DNA from: Aulostomus chinensis
Lineage: Eukaryota > Chordata > Actinopteri > Syngnathiformes > Aulostomidae
Assembly: GCA_037954235.1 (NCBI GenBank)
Contig: JBBMOA010000014.1
Coordinates: 27,460,273 to 27,524,272, forward strand
Direction: 5' to 3'
Length of the DNA: 64,000 bases
The notes under the pieces were generated by a model that was not told where the DNA came from, made no database searches, and saw only the letters and a program-made list of their open reading frames with translations. Made by a program: the position numbers and the translations under genes. Shown here piece by piece: positions 48,131-59,537 of this stretch. Within the stretch, counting starts at the first letter, position 1; each line of letters starts with the position of its first letter.

Positions 48131-50517
48131 AAATGAGTATTTTTTTTAAATGTATTTAATGAATACATCTTGTTTATAAATCTAAATAACAGATTTTATT
48201 TCACAGAATAAAAACAATGTTACAGTTGTTATATCAAAACTTGAACAAAACCATTCATACTCCTTAATTTAGAAACCAGTGGCTACATGGGAGAAAGCCA
48301 TGAACTGGGTATGAGGAAGTACACCATTATCTGTTTAACCAATTAACTAAATATGTATCCATACAGTTATATGGGCAGGGCTTAGTCCCAAATTGATATT
48401 TTAAGCCTGGAATGTTAGTTGCTGTATTTATTGTTGATTAGAACTACTACAGATTTTTTTTTTTTTTATTTAAGGTAGACATAGTTTAGTGAGTCAATGT
48501 ATACAGTTGCCAGTCTGCTTACTGTGGCTCTTCTCCATGGCTTTGACACCCATGCTTGCAGCACTAGCATTAGGGCAGCTTTGCAGTATGAGAGTGACAG
48601 CAAGTGCACAGATGAGTAAAAAAAAAGTAGTCTGCACATCTGGCACTGGCAAAGAACTTTGACATATGGACAAAAGCTGCACATACAGCGTGCAAGCAAA
48701 ATGAGGCAGATGGTTAAAAAAACAACATATATGCTACTGCGCGATGAGAGCATGAGAAATATTTATTTCCCCCCTCTCTCTCATTTGCCGCCCACTCACT
48801 GTATGTTTGACTCAAATCATGAAGCTGCAGTTTGGAGTGGAAACTTGCCCCCTCTCTTATTTCAGTGTATCACAATGTGTAATGTTCAAAGCCTAACGTG
48901 GGAGCCAATTTTCATTCCTGTCCTGTGATTAAGTATAACATCAGATCCATGAGATGCCTGACCAAATATCAGACTGTTGCAGCTAAGTGATGACATAAGC
49001 GTGCTCAGGTCTTGAGCAAGGAGACTGCAGGAGAGTCAGGAGAGTGGGGAGGGAGGACAACCTGGCCAAGTGAACATGTGCTCTATATCTTCACTGTTCG
49101 CATCAGCCATGTTGCTTCTCACTGATGTACTATGATGTAACTCCTCCCACCCCCTTTTGTGATTGGATTGTCAATCTTCTATCGGCATTAAGCAAGATTG
49201 GACAATCTGAAATAAGATTCAATTGCCCAACATTAATCCATATCTCCTGGCCAGCTTATTTTCAGTCATTTCTCTGTACTGCAAAGGTCCAGGGCTCAGT
49301 TTTCAAACAATTGTTGACTCCATTTCAGATCTGGTATTTTATCTCTTCTTCTAGAGTCTGGATGCCAGTTTTTATGGATCTGTCTGATGGAAGTTGCACA
49401 TTTATCTCCTACTGTCAGGGTTCAACAGATGTTTATCTGTGTTTTTGGTATTGTCAACTCAAAAATTTTAAAACTGAAATTAGAAATTAAAGATATTTTT
49501 GTTGTTTATCTCTGTGGCTTTTCTACTTATTTCAAGGACTGTTGAAAACCCCCAAATGTTTCCCCTTCAGTAAAAGTGTATAAAGTAAAGAAAAAAATGG
49601 GAAAAAAAAATGTTAAAGTGTATTGAACAGAAATGCGTCAAGCAGGGTGCAGGGCACTTATAATTTTTTTTTTTTTTAATTTCATGTAATGATGCAGCAA
49701 CAACAAAGCAGTGTTGTAAACAGGAGACAATGAATGTATGTGTCAGAATGAAGTTTCAAAATGTTTAAATGAAGTTGAAGCTCAGTGCTAACTGCTGAGT
49801 CTTTGTGTTACATAGGGTTATCCTGACATGACCTTGGGATTTGGGATTTAATCTGTTTGGTTCATTCAAAGCTAGTGACCGTGTTATGTATTTATGAGGC
49901 AATGGGACCGAATTCACAGGTGTTTCTCACTTATAATAGTTTCCCTTAAAATCAGGATGAGGTCGGTCAGGCCACATGCGATAATACTATAATATTCCAA
50001 ACAAAATGATATGCCCTTTTCATTCAAAACAACAACAAAAATATGGCCCAAAATTAAATGTCATGTCCATTTTTACATAAATTAAAATAAAAAGTTGAAT
50101 AAGACAATTTTCTTTTTAGATATAAACACTAAGAACCACAAGGAAGAAGGAAAGATATTTCTGTCCCATGATGAATCAAGTATCTCAGTAATTCCAAACT
50201 AACATAGATGCTAAAATCAAACCAAATGTCCCTTTCAGTTTAACAAAGTGATGAAAATGTTAAAAACTGCTCCAAAAATGAAACTGAAAGTTAAAAATAA
50301 TTCTGAGTGACCCAGTAACTGTCTTTGTATCGTTAGCACGGAGACAAGTCCTGGTCAGTATTTCACGTCCTGGGGGGTGAGGGTGCAAATGAAGTGCAAG
50401 TGCACTTGCTTGTGGATTATCGGTGTAGCTGCGTGGATGTCCTGTAGTTGTGAGGGCAGCGTGTAATATAAACGTGTTGTTTAGGGTTACAAAAAAACAA
50501 ATGCTCTGGCTGGTCAC
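48131..50517. other. No gene recognised
   Basis: T- and A-runs at about 48453-48467, 49602-49609 and 49664-49678. Otherwise unremarkable. Confidence 0.5.
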
Positions 50518-50592
50518 CACGTCAAGGTAGGGTGACCATTCAGGAAACCACCTGAACCCTGAACCTCCCTAAGGCCACCCTACCTTGACGTG
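50518..50592. repeat. Inverted repeat, about 20-bp arms
   Basis: CACGTCAAGGTAGGGTGACC (50518-50537) pairs with GGCCACCCTACCTTGACGTG (50573-50592), with one mismatch, around a loop of about 35 bases that contains two internal direct words (ACCTGAACCCTGAACC). Could be a short fold-back element; not a recognised terminator or RNA gene. Confidence 0.8.
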
Positions 50593-50979
50593 CTGACCCA
50601 TCCAAAACACAAGGTTAAGGAAAAACAGTTGGGGGGTAACAAGTACGTGGCCGGCGGGGCCACCTATTGAGGAACACTGACATAGACTCCTTGTTTAGAA
50701 TGGAACTTGTTGAGCTTTCCAGAGGGTAAATGGGACATACGGAGCAATCTATTTGGTAGAGTTGAAGATGATTTGTGTTTCCAGAAATCATATCATCAGC
50801 CTGTCCTCAACTGTTTATGAATTTGTTTCTCCTGCCTAATATGTAATGAAGCTCATGACAAGTAAGACAGGCAAAGGGTGATCATAAGAAAGAACATGGG
50901 CTATTGATCATTGGTCTTTGTGTGTTTAAAGCTGTAATGATAAGACTGTGGTGAATTGTTGCAATGATTAAACTGGAGG
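50593..50979. other. Spacer without gene
   Basis: Nothing recognised. Confidence 0.5.
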
Positions 50980-51354
50980 GCGGCACGGTGGTACAGTGGT
51001 TCGCACTGTCTCCTTACAGCAAGAAGGTTACGGTTCAAGTCCCAGCTCGGGCACGGGATCTTTCTGTGTGAAGTTTGCGTGTTCTCCCTGTGCCTGTGTG
51101 GGTTCTCTCCAGGTACTCCGGTTTCCTCCCACAGTCCAAAGACATGCAAATGTAGACTAGGATGATTAGATACTCTAAATTGACCATAGGTGTGGTTGTG
51201 AGTGTGAATGTTTGTCTGTTTGTATATATTTCCCCTGCGATGGACTGGGGACCTGTCAAGGGTGTACCCTCTCGCCCGAAGCCTACTGGGATAGGATCCA
51301 GCCCCTCCGACCCTTAACAGGAATAAGCGGACGAAAATGGATGGATGGATGGAT
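50980..51354 (+). repeat. SINE family A, full length
   Basis: A box TGGTACAGTGG and B box GGTTCAAGTCC each have one change. The body is complete with GGATAGGATCCAGCCCCT and a (GGAT)n tail. No clear target duplication. Confidence 0.93.
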
Positions 51355-51601
51355 AAAACAGGACTCTATACTTCACAAATTGAGACTCCAGTGTGTACAT
51401 TCTACAAATTGAAATATCATTGTGTTGATTGGTTCTAATTCACAGTATAGTTACCATCATAAATCCACAGTGACACTGTAACTATCTGTTTTTAATGTGC
51501 AGCAAAATGTCTCATGCATCCACACTTGACCTTTGGCACAAGGCTTAGTTGGAGCCAAAGAACTGTGCTATCTTGGTGAGCTCCCTGACTCGAACAAAAA
51601 T

Positions 51602-51689
51602 ATCCATCCATCCACTTGAGCCTGGGCTTGAACCCAGTACCTTCTTGCTGTGAGGCAACAGTGCTAACCACTGGACCACTGTGGTGCCC
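51602..51689 (-). repeat. SINE family A, head fragment joined to tail repeat
   Basis: (ATCC)n at 51602-51612 is followed directly by the tRNA-like head in minus orientation (CTTGAACCCAGTACCTTCTT, then CTAACCACTGGACCACTG). The body is deleted, so head and tail are fused. Confidence 0.85.
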
Positions 51690-53335
51690 TGGCAAAAACA
51701 TATGAACATATAATTTGATTCAGTTCACTTAACTGAAAATGGACTCTTTAGTTATGTGATATTCACATATGGATGTATAAGTCCAACAACAGTCACCAAG
51801 ATTCAGTTTGTGAAAGGCCAGATGTTAAACAAACCAGACCATAACCTAAAGTTTCTTAGTCCAGACCAGTCCATTTAAGTACAGGTGTGAATGTGACTTG
51901 AGTCTTAGGTGGTCTCATTGTGTGTGATGAAAACTTTAGAGGTAGCTTTATTTGAAAGTTTATGTATCCAATGAGTAAAAAAAAGGAAATTAAAAGTGAT
52001 CATGATAACATTTCATGATGTCACACTGTGTTACATTCAAATATGGTGCTATAGTGTAGTTCCCAGTTTTCTACAATACTGAGAGCATCAAAGTAATACA
52101 TTCATGTGAATGCTCTTCAAACCACTCACTACAGGCTTTGACTTGCAAATGCTTCTTGACAGAAAAGTCTATGTAGAGTAATGGGAATATGTTATTCTTG
52201 CTTAGTTAGCTGAGTGAACTCAGTTGAATGAACTGAGCAGGGCTTGCAATGGTGTTGCATTTGTGTGGATTGCAGTACATGATGCATGAAAGAAAGTGTT
52301 GTTTTTTCACACAAATCTGTCAGCCCACGCTTAACATTTCAAATGGCTGGGTAACACAATGTCTTACAATCAGAAAATTCACAGGCCTACAAAAGTAAAA
52401 GCAGGATGTTGAACACTGATGTAAAGTTTCAACTAAAATTGCAAGTGAAATAAAGAGTCTGACAAAAATGCTGAATATCTCCCTACAAGATACCCTTGAG
52501 TAAATACATGCACAGTTACTACATTATGAAAAGACTGAATATAATGTCATGTTATAATGACAGTCATTACAGTAATTAAAATTATCTGCACAAGGTGTCT
52601 TTTTCATTGATATGGGGATTCTCATTTTAGGGACAGTGTTTGGGATGGCCATTTTAAGCACAACATCCAACCATAGCCATTGTGAATTTCAATGTGCTGA
52701 ACCGCTTGTTTTCCTGAAGAAGTGAGTTATCTTAAAAAGGGGCATTTATTTACAGTAAAGTTGTGCCAAAGGTGCTCATGCACGATTTGAGTAACATCCC
52801 ACAATAGCTTTTAGTGTGCTTCCATCTTTTTTATTTGACACAATCTGAGCAAAAAAATGATAAGTGAATTGTTAATTTTAATTTGAAATTTGTCTATTGC
52901 TTTAAGTAAATTGTGATGAAGAAAAATTTCAAAATTACTCCATAAATCCTAATGCCCACAAACCATGAATTAAATCTTCCATTGATCAAATTCAGAAAAC
53001 ATCTAGCAGCAGCAGTGAATTTAGGGATGATGGCCTTGTTGGCCCTAAGCCCAATGCTAAGTTGCCATGCTATGTGTTTACCCTGTTACCTAATTATATA
53101 CTTTGGTTGATGCTGTTGGTCTCTGCCTTGGACAGCATTACTCCTGATGCTAGCATACTCAGCCTGTGGCTCACAAGCCACGTGCTGTTTTACCACTTGT
53201 GTACCTCAATTTGCATTTGAGGATAGTCAACAGGAAACATTTTTATTCAACCATAGTTAAATTGTCTTTTCAAAGGATAAACGCCAGCAGTTATGAACTG
53301 AAGCAAAGTTTTTTTGGAAATGGAAAATTTGTATG
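51690..53335. other. No gene recognised
   Basis: A+T-rich DNA without transposon ends or credible frames. Confidence 0.5.
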
Positions 53336-53592
53336 GGGCGGCACGGTGCTACAGTGGTTAGCAGTGTCGCCTCACAGCAATAAGATTCTATGTTCGAGCC
53401 CAAGTTTAAGCATGGGGTCTTTCTGTGTGGACTTTGCATGTTCTAGCTGTGCCTGCGAGGGGTTCTCTCTGGATGCTCCAGCTTCCTTCAAAAGTCCAAA
53501 GACATGCAAGAGGGGACTAGGCCAGTCAGATACTCTAAATTGAGCGTAGATGTGGCTGTGAGAACTAATGGTTGTCTGTCTATATGTGTTTG
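53336..53592 (+). repeat. SINE family A, 3'-truncated and diverged
   Basis: A-box-like TGCTACAGTGG and a B box GGTTC-like TGTTCGAGCCC are both degraded. The body ends after GGTTGTCTGTCTATATGTG; the 3' module is absent. Confidence 0.88.
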
Positions 53593-54559
53593 TGAACTAT
53601 CTGGCTTTTCAGCCAAAAAGATAATGTGAACGCGAGTCGTAGTTTCTCCCCAGGGAGCCGTAGCTGGCAACAGGAGATGTAATCTAGTGGCACATCCTGA
53701 TAACACATCACACATTATGCTAGGCATGTCCAGAGTCTTCAGTTTATAGATAACCTATGCCTTGTTGTGAGGGAAGCCATGTTCCGTCGTCCTCCCGGCC
53801 AGACTTTGAATGTTCCAGTGAATGACATCCTCTGCACAGAGGCTGAGGAGCTCAGTATCTCCCATGTTGGCCATCTTCCAAAATGTTTGATGTATGTTGA
53901 ACTTGGAACTCGCAGGTGAAGTGTTTCATGTCTCTACCTCGTGTGCTACCATGTTTATTAATGTCCAGCTTGATTAAGTACGTCATCACCACGCCCAAAA
54001 CGCTGTGTCAGAGTGAGTGGATTGTTCAGATCAAACTCACACTGGCAAAAAGACTAGCGTTGGATGAGGGTAAATTGGCATGGCGATTTTCCCCCCAGCC
54101 CGTGTCACTCAGTGTGAACACAACAAGCACCACGGCAATTTGGGGGGCAAAAACATGGCTTTTGTGGCAGTGTGAAAATGCCTTTTATGTGTTAGCCTTG
54201 CCTTGCTTTTAGGTTTTTAAAACAAGACAAAATGTGACCTTATCACATTAATGATACACAGATTGCGCCTGTATGCACACAGATTATTATATGGGATCTG
54301 TGAGACAGGTTGGGAGGCTCATAAAATATTTAATCACAAGATACAATTATTAATTTTTCTTGTGTATTTATTATAATTTTATGTTTTTTATAATGGCTAT
54401 ATGGTGTAATTGGGAGGCCCACCTGATCATGATGGGGAGGCCTCCCAAATCTGAACTGGAGCGATGCTTTGTTATTGGACTTATGAGCTCATCACAGATT
54501 GTCCATAACGGTGTCCATATGTGCATTTCACATCCCTGGGCTGCAGTTTGATGATCAAC
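53593..54559. other. Unassigned sequence
   Basis: Mixed composition with no recognised protein frame. The 53760-54200 part could be an old non-autonomous transposon but no ends were identified. Confidence 0.4.
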
Positions 54560-55697
54560 TTGGTGGTGTCATCAGGTTGGTGTTCATATGTCTTGGCAGC
54601 AGATGTCTGGGTTGGGACTCGGCGAGAGCAGTCGCACTCCTCTTCTCTCCTCCTCTTCTTTTCTGTCTGACTATCATTCTTTGTCTCAACTCCTATCCAA
54701 CGCAGCTGTGAGCTCTCTACCTAAAAACTAATCATGGAATTGATCAGCTGGTCTCTCAACGCTATTGACACCATATTTTCGACAAGGAAATCAGGACCGG
54801 AGGAACCTGCCTGTCCGCATGGAACCGACCCTGCGGGCTATGTTCTCGATTCCTGGGGGAGATGGCGTACCGCGTGCTTGACGCCTCTCTCCGTGGAGGA
54901 CATCGAGGATCTCTACTTATTTGGGTTCATGGTTGTGGGGCTTCTCCTCCTCGGACTTGGAGGTGCCCCCACATACCGCAAAATTGGCAAGACGTCGGCT
55001 GCCACCAGATCTGGACCTCCACAACTGACCGTCATTTACAACGCAATTATTGAGGCTGGCAAAGCAGGGCAACAACAGACTCTTGAACTGAAACAACAGA
55101 CTCTTGAACTGAAACGCAGGATGGAAACCATCTCGGAGCAGTTGGCCGCTTTGCGGCGAGGAGAGTGATGTTGAAGACTAGAAAATTTTTAACTTACAAT
55201 TTGGACTGGACTGAAAGAGAAGACGGATTGGAATGTGTGCTCCTCTGCCCAAACCCAAACACAGCAACCTTATCGGCTACTGAAGGTCATCTGCCCACTG
55301 TTTATCCTCCAGGAGAACTCCTTCTGCCTTGGTGACGCAAATGGCACGTACTATCCCCCCCTCCCCCGTGTGTTCCTGACCCCCGCCTCTGCCCTCTGCA
55401 CCTCCCTTGGGGTGGCAGCGCCTGTTGGCTGCAGCCTGCCCCGCCCGGGCTTGGCTGGCGCGGCTCTTGCTGCGACGCCTCACTCTCACTTGCCTCCATT
55501 GGGTCAATGGACTGCTCAAGTTTAGCGTACATACACAACAAATGTATATGTGCTGTTGTTAAATTTCTGAAGTGTACCATTATTTCTTTCAATCTGTAAT
55601 AATTGTGACGGCTTGTGATAGTTGTATCAGGCTTTGAGTTGTGATCTTTAATTGCCCCTCGGGGATAAATAAAGTTATCTGAATCTGAATCTGAATC
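54560..55697 (+). mobile_element. Repeat-like unit with a short ORF and a (TCTGAA)n tail
   Basis: The unit ends in CCCCTCGGGGATAAATAAAG followed by TTATCTGAATCTGAATCTG (55671-55697). AATAAA plus a short tandem tail after CGGGGAT is the 3' signature of many fish LINE/SINE-type retroelements. A pyrimidine-rich leader (about 54635-54700) precedes an intact ORF at 54734-55168, and a C-rich noncoding part follows. No RT or transposase frame is visible. The 5' border is approximate. Whether it is a mobile element is inferred from the tail. Confidence 0.5.
54734..55168 (+). CDS. Hypothetical 144-residue single-pass membrane, coiled-coil protein
   Basis: The frame is intact, starts at AATCATGG (good vertebrate start context) and ends at TGA 55166-55168. 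I do not recognise the family. Residues 1-50 are hydrophilic with Trp 6, 42 and 45 and Cys 27 and 48. An acidic patch (VEDIEDL, 54-60) precedes one strongly hydrophobic segment (about 60-78, YLFGFMVVGLLLLGLGG), which is followed by basic YRKIGK. By the positive-inside rule the C-terminus would face the cytosol. Residues 98-142 form a probable coiled coil with QQTLELK twice in tandem (114-127), caused by a 21-bp duplication (55073-55093, 55094-55114) that preserves the heptad. No signal peptide. It sits in a repeat-like unit, so it may be a mobile-element accessory protein or a chance frame kept in many copies. Confidence 0.45.
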   Translation: MELISWSLNAIDTIFSTRKSGPEEPACPHGTDPAGYVLDSWGRWRTACLTPLSVEDIEDLYLFGFMVVGLLLLGLGGAPTYRKIGKTSAATRSGPPQLTVIYNAIIEAGKAGQQQTLELKQQTLELKRRMETISEQLAALRRGE

Positions 55698-55785
55698 TGT
55701 TTCTGTTATGCCATTGAATAAGCTTAATTCTGATCCCCCAATCCCACAGACATGGCTGAGGAGGGCCCTACTCTGCCTACTAGGT

Positions 55786-56072
55786 GTAAGAGGCTGTGAT
55801 TACCTATGCATTTGCTTGACCCAATATTATTAATGCCCAGTAGGCCCAGGAGGCTTGTTATTGAGCTCGTGTTTCCTATTCCTAATTCTAACCCTAACCC
55901 TGACCCTAACCTTGGTCCTCAAAGGAGAGGACAGGGCCTTTTCCCTCAGGCTAACCCCTAAGGCTTACAATTAGGAATAGGAAACACGAGCTCCATAACA
56001 AGCCTACTGGGTATTAATAACAGGGTTAGGGTTAGTTGTCGGGCAAATGAATAGGTGATCACAGCCTCTTAC
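55786..56072. repeat. Long inverted repeat with telomeric motifs
   Basis: The left arm (55786-55887) and right arm (55969-56072) are about 100 bases each and largely complementary. For example, GAGCTCGTGTTTCCTATTCC pairs with GGAATAGGAAACACGAGCTC. The spacer holds TAACCCTAACCCTGACCCTAACC-type repeats (about 55889-55911). The right arm has an extra GGGTTAGGGTTAG (56023-56035) that the left arm lacks. Confidence 0.9.
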
Positions 56073-56099
56073 AGCCTAACCCTAAACCCAAACCCTACC

Positions 56100-57310
56100 T
56101 GGTGGTGCGTTAGCTCCGATGGTGGGGGAGGACACCGGCTGGACCTGGCAGGCCCAAACACATTGTGGGGGTCTGCTGGGAATGTCTGGCAGAGTATCCC
56201 GTCAGAGGGAGTTTCAGCTTCTACCTCTGGAAGAGGTTTGACCATGTTCCTGCATGGGAGGAGTTTGACGAGGCCAGTGAGAATGACTCTCGGATGGCTT
56301 GGAAAAGATTCTGGAGCACCATCCGCTGTCTCGAGAGGGGGAAGCACTGTTAGCACTGTGTATGGTGTATGCAGTGTGCTGCTGACCTTGACTCAAGTTG
56401 TTGTGGACTGGTGGAGGGAATACTTTGAGGACTTCTTCAATCCCACTGACGCATCTTCGAATGAGGAAGCAGTGCCTGGGGACTCTGTGGTGGACTCTCC
56501 TATCTCTGAGTTCCTCAAGGCCATGGATGCTGTGGGGCTGTCTTTGTTGACACGACTCTGCAGCATCGCGTGGACATCAGGGGTGGTGCCTCTGGATCGC
56601 CAGACTGGGATGGTGGTTCCCCTTTTTTAGAAGGGGGACCAGAGGATGTGATCCAACTATCATGGGATTACACTCCTTAGCCTTCCTGGTAAGGTCTATT
56701 CGGGTGTTCTGGAGAGGAGGGTGCGTCAGATAGTTAAATTTCAGATCCAGGAGTAGCAGTGTGGTTTTTGTCCTGGTCATGGAGCTGTGGTCTAGCTCTA
56801 CACCCTGTGCAGGGTCTTGAGGATGCATGGGAATTTGCCCAACCAGTCAGACTCAGTCGGACCTAATTAGGGTTGGACTCCTCCAGGGCTGCCCTTTGTC
56901 ACCAATTGTGTCAATAACCCTGCCCCAGGTGGAGGAGTTCTAGTACCTTGGGGGCTTGTTCACAAGTGAGGGAAAGATGGATCATAAGTTCAACAGGCTG
57001 ATTGGTGTGGTGTCTAACCCTAACCCTAACCCTGCGGTGGTGTAGAGGTATTAATTTACCAGTCAGTCTACTCACCTATGGTTGTGAGCTTTGGGTAAGG
57101 ACAAAATCTCGGGCACAAGTGGCAGATAGGAGTTTCCTCCTGAGGGTAACTAGCCTCTTGCTTTGAGACAGGGTGAGAAGCTCCGCCATTCGGCAGGATG
57201 TGCTCCTCCACATCGAGAGGAGTCAGATGAAGTGGCTCAGGCATATGGTGAGGATGCCTCCCAGGTGCCTCCCTTGGGAGGTTTTCAGGGAAAAGACTTC
57301 TTACTTGTTA
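56100..57310 (+). pseudogene. LINE family A relic, copy 3, with internal deletions
   Basis: The sequence enters in the endonuclease 3' end (GGTGGTGCGTTAGCTCCGAT) and reads RPKHIVGVCWECLAEYPVR-like (56150-56200). It then jumps at about 56252 from FDHVP to WEEFDEASENDSRMAWKRFW, losing about 80 codons. WREYFEDFFNPTDASSNEE (56416-56470) and SLLTRLCSIAW (56542-56575) follow, then GLLQGCPLSPI (about 56873-56905). There it jumps to the post-RT block (GGLFTSEGKMDHKFNRLIGV, 56950-57010), so the catalytic FADD box is absent. The C-terminal LLLHIERSQMKWLRHMVRMP region ends near 57300. Telomeric repeats interrupt it at 57016-57033. Confidence 0.82.
57016..57033. repeat. 18-bp telomeric-repeat insertion in LINE copy 3
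   Basis: AACCCTAACCCTAACCCT (three units) lies between GGTGTCT and GCGGTGGTG. The family sequence normally joins these two directly (IGAAS/AVM region). Confidence 0.8.
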
Positions 57311-57990
57311 ATGAGGGGTCATTAATTCCCTGTACATTTATGACTGAAAATAGAGCAAAGATTGGCTGTTTATGGCTTTATAGTTCATATTTCTGTTCTG
57401 GAAAGGAAAGGAAATTTGATCTTTCATCAGGTAATGCCGTACTGATATATACAGTAAAATGTCAGAAAATCAGTTCTAGAAATGCCCTAAACTTAAGTGG
57501 TTTTCACCATATTTAGCCATGTCTCACCTTACCCTTGTTCGGTTTTCCTGTCTTTTTTTTTTTTTTTTTTTTACTGTCACCTTTGTAGTTCAAGTTTTGT
57601 CACTGAAGAGTGTGTCTAACAGTGTGGACCACTGTATTATTTTGTTAACAAATAAGTCACCATATTTTTCTTATCGAGTAAGAGAGCAATCAGCTGTCAT
57701 GCTGAGATGACTGAAGACAACATAATGCTGTGATGCAGACTGGAGAATTAATGACGATGTAATTTTAATGACTAAAAATAATTATATATGAAGTAAAAAG
57801 ACGTTGGAATGTTGGAAACATTGGAGGGCTTCATCCGTCTTTATCTTTATGTGGATGTCATTTTATGATGCTGTGAATTCTTACACACATTTGAGTCTGC
57901 TGAAAGCTCTTTTGAGGAAGAAGCTGAATAGGACAGATTGTGACGCCAGCCTGACAGGACTGTTAAGGTTACCTAGCCAGAGAGAGTAAC
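57311..57990. other. No gene recognised; T-run
   Basis: A run of about 22 T at 57554-57572 or so. No transposon or coding feature. Confidence 0.5.

Positions 57991-58042
<52 letters not shown>
57991..58042. repeat. (TG)n microsatellite
   Basis: About 25 uninterrupted TG units. Confidence 0.97.
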
Positions 58043-58043
<1 letters not shown>

Positions 58044-58334
58044 ATATGCGGGTGATCAATCAAACAAGTCTTCCAACCCATTCACGTATACAAGTTTTAT
58101 GTTCTAACACTCTAATAAAAGAGAATTACAGCACAGTCTGGTTTGGTTCAGGTGCAAAAACAATACAGGTGAGACCAATTATTTACACTGCAACAGATCT
58201 TCCTCTTAAGATAAATAGACTGGTGCTAGATATCAGTATTTTTGTTGTAAACCAATTCACCCCATCACCTTTTTTCATCCTTAGCTGATTTTTATTTTTT
58301 CACTGACACCACACATTCACATACGATTGCCAAG

Positions 58335-59280
58335 ACTGGGACATGTCTGGCATTCAAGGAACAGCACTGAACTGGCTTAGGTCATATTTACTAGGTTGAT
58401 CTCAGGTTGTACTTGCTAACGATTATTCCTCTGAAAGCACTACAGTCAGTCATGGTGTTCCACAAAGGTCTGTGCTTTGTCCAGTCTCTTCACTCTGTAT
58501 CTGCTTCCACTTGGTCATATATAAAATAAAAAGACTCAATTAATTTTCACTGTTATGTTATGATGACATACAGTTGTACTTATCAATGCATCCACATGAA
58601 ACCAATCAGCTGACTAAACTGAAGGGGCTAAAAACACAGATGACCCACAATTTTCTTTTATTAAACTAAAAAAAAACAAAACTGAAGTTATTATGCTGGG
58701 CCCAAAACACCCTAGGAACACTTCATCTAATGATATAGGTACCCTGGATTGCAATAACCTGGCCCCCAGCATTACTGTAAGGAACCTAGGAGTTATCTTT
58801 GATCAGAATCTGTCGAACTCTGACATTAAACGAACCTCCAGGACTGTCTTCTTTCTTCTATGTAACATCGCTAAAATCAGAGATATCCTGTCTCAAAAAG
58901 ATGCAGAAAACTAGTCCATGCTTTGTCACTTCTAGGCTGGATTACTGCAATAGCCTCCTATCAGGCTGCACAAATAAGTCCCTAAAGACTCTCCAGCTGG
59001 TCCAAAACGCTGCTGCATGAGTATTGACTAGAACTGGCAGAAGAGACCATACTGTATCTATCCTGTTGTGGCTTCTCTGCATTGGCTCCCTGTTAAATTC
59101 AGAATAGAATTCAAAATTATTCTTCTAACATACAAAGCCCTCAACAATCAGGCAACTTTACATCTGACTAAGCTCATACTCCCTGATTATCCGGCTAGAA
59201 CCCTTCGGATGCAGGGTTTCTTGTGGTCCCTAGAGTATCTAAAAGTAGAATGGAGCCAGAGCCTTCAGCTATTAGGCTCA
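58335..59280 (+). pseudogene. L2-clade LINE relic (copy L2-3), RT end and C-terminal region
   Basis: GTALNWLRSYLLG (about 58362-58400) and SHGVPQRSVLCP (58447-58482) are RT motifs. A YADD-like box is recognisable at about 58552-58575 (TGTTATGTTATGATGACATA) but carries an insertion that shifts the frame. ARNLG/VRNLGVIFDQNLSNS (58780-58826), a SRLDYCNSLLSGCTNKSLK block (58930-58985) and LQLVQNAAA follow, then LHWLPVKFRIEFKIILLTYK (59076-59137). Stops and shifts are frequent. The copy ends at a 25-bp tandem repeat without an L2 3' tail. Confidence 0.85.
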
Positions 59281-59297
59281 CACATATACACATATGT

Positions 59298-59383
59298 GTA
59301 TATGTGTGCCTGAATGTGATTTGTATATGTGTGCCTGAATGTGATTTGTATATGTGTGCCTGAATGTGATTTGTATATGTGCA
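59298..59383. repeat. 25-bp tandem repeat, about 3.4 copies
   Basis: Unit GTATATGTGTGCCTGAATGT plus GATTT at 59298-59322, 59323-59347, 59348-59372 and a partial copy. The copies are identical, so the expansion is recent. Confidence 0.95.
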
Positions 59384-59389
59384 TAGTAA

Positions 59390-59504
59390 CAGTAATAATA
59401 ATAATAATGATATTAATTGTTATTATTATAACAATAATAATGATGATTTAATATGATATAATGATAATGTAATATAATAATAATATAGTATAACAATAGT
59501 AGTA

Positions 59505-59537
<33 letters not shown>

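Noticed and set aside
55235..55592. Open frames of 80-96 codons on both strands after the 144-codon ORF
   Set aside because: G+C-rich composition gives long frames by chance on both strands; no domain seen.
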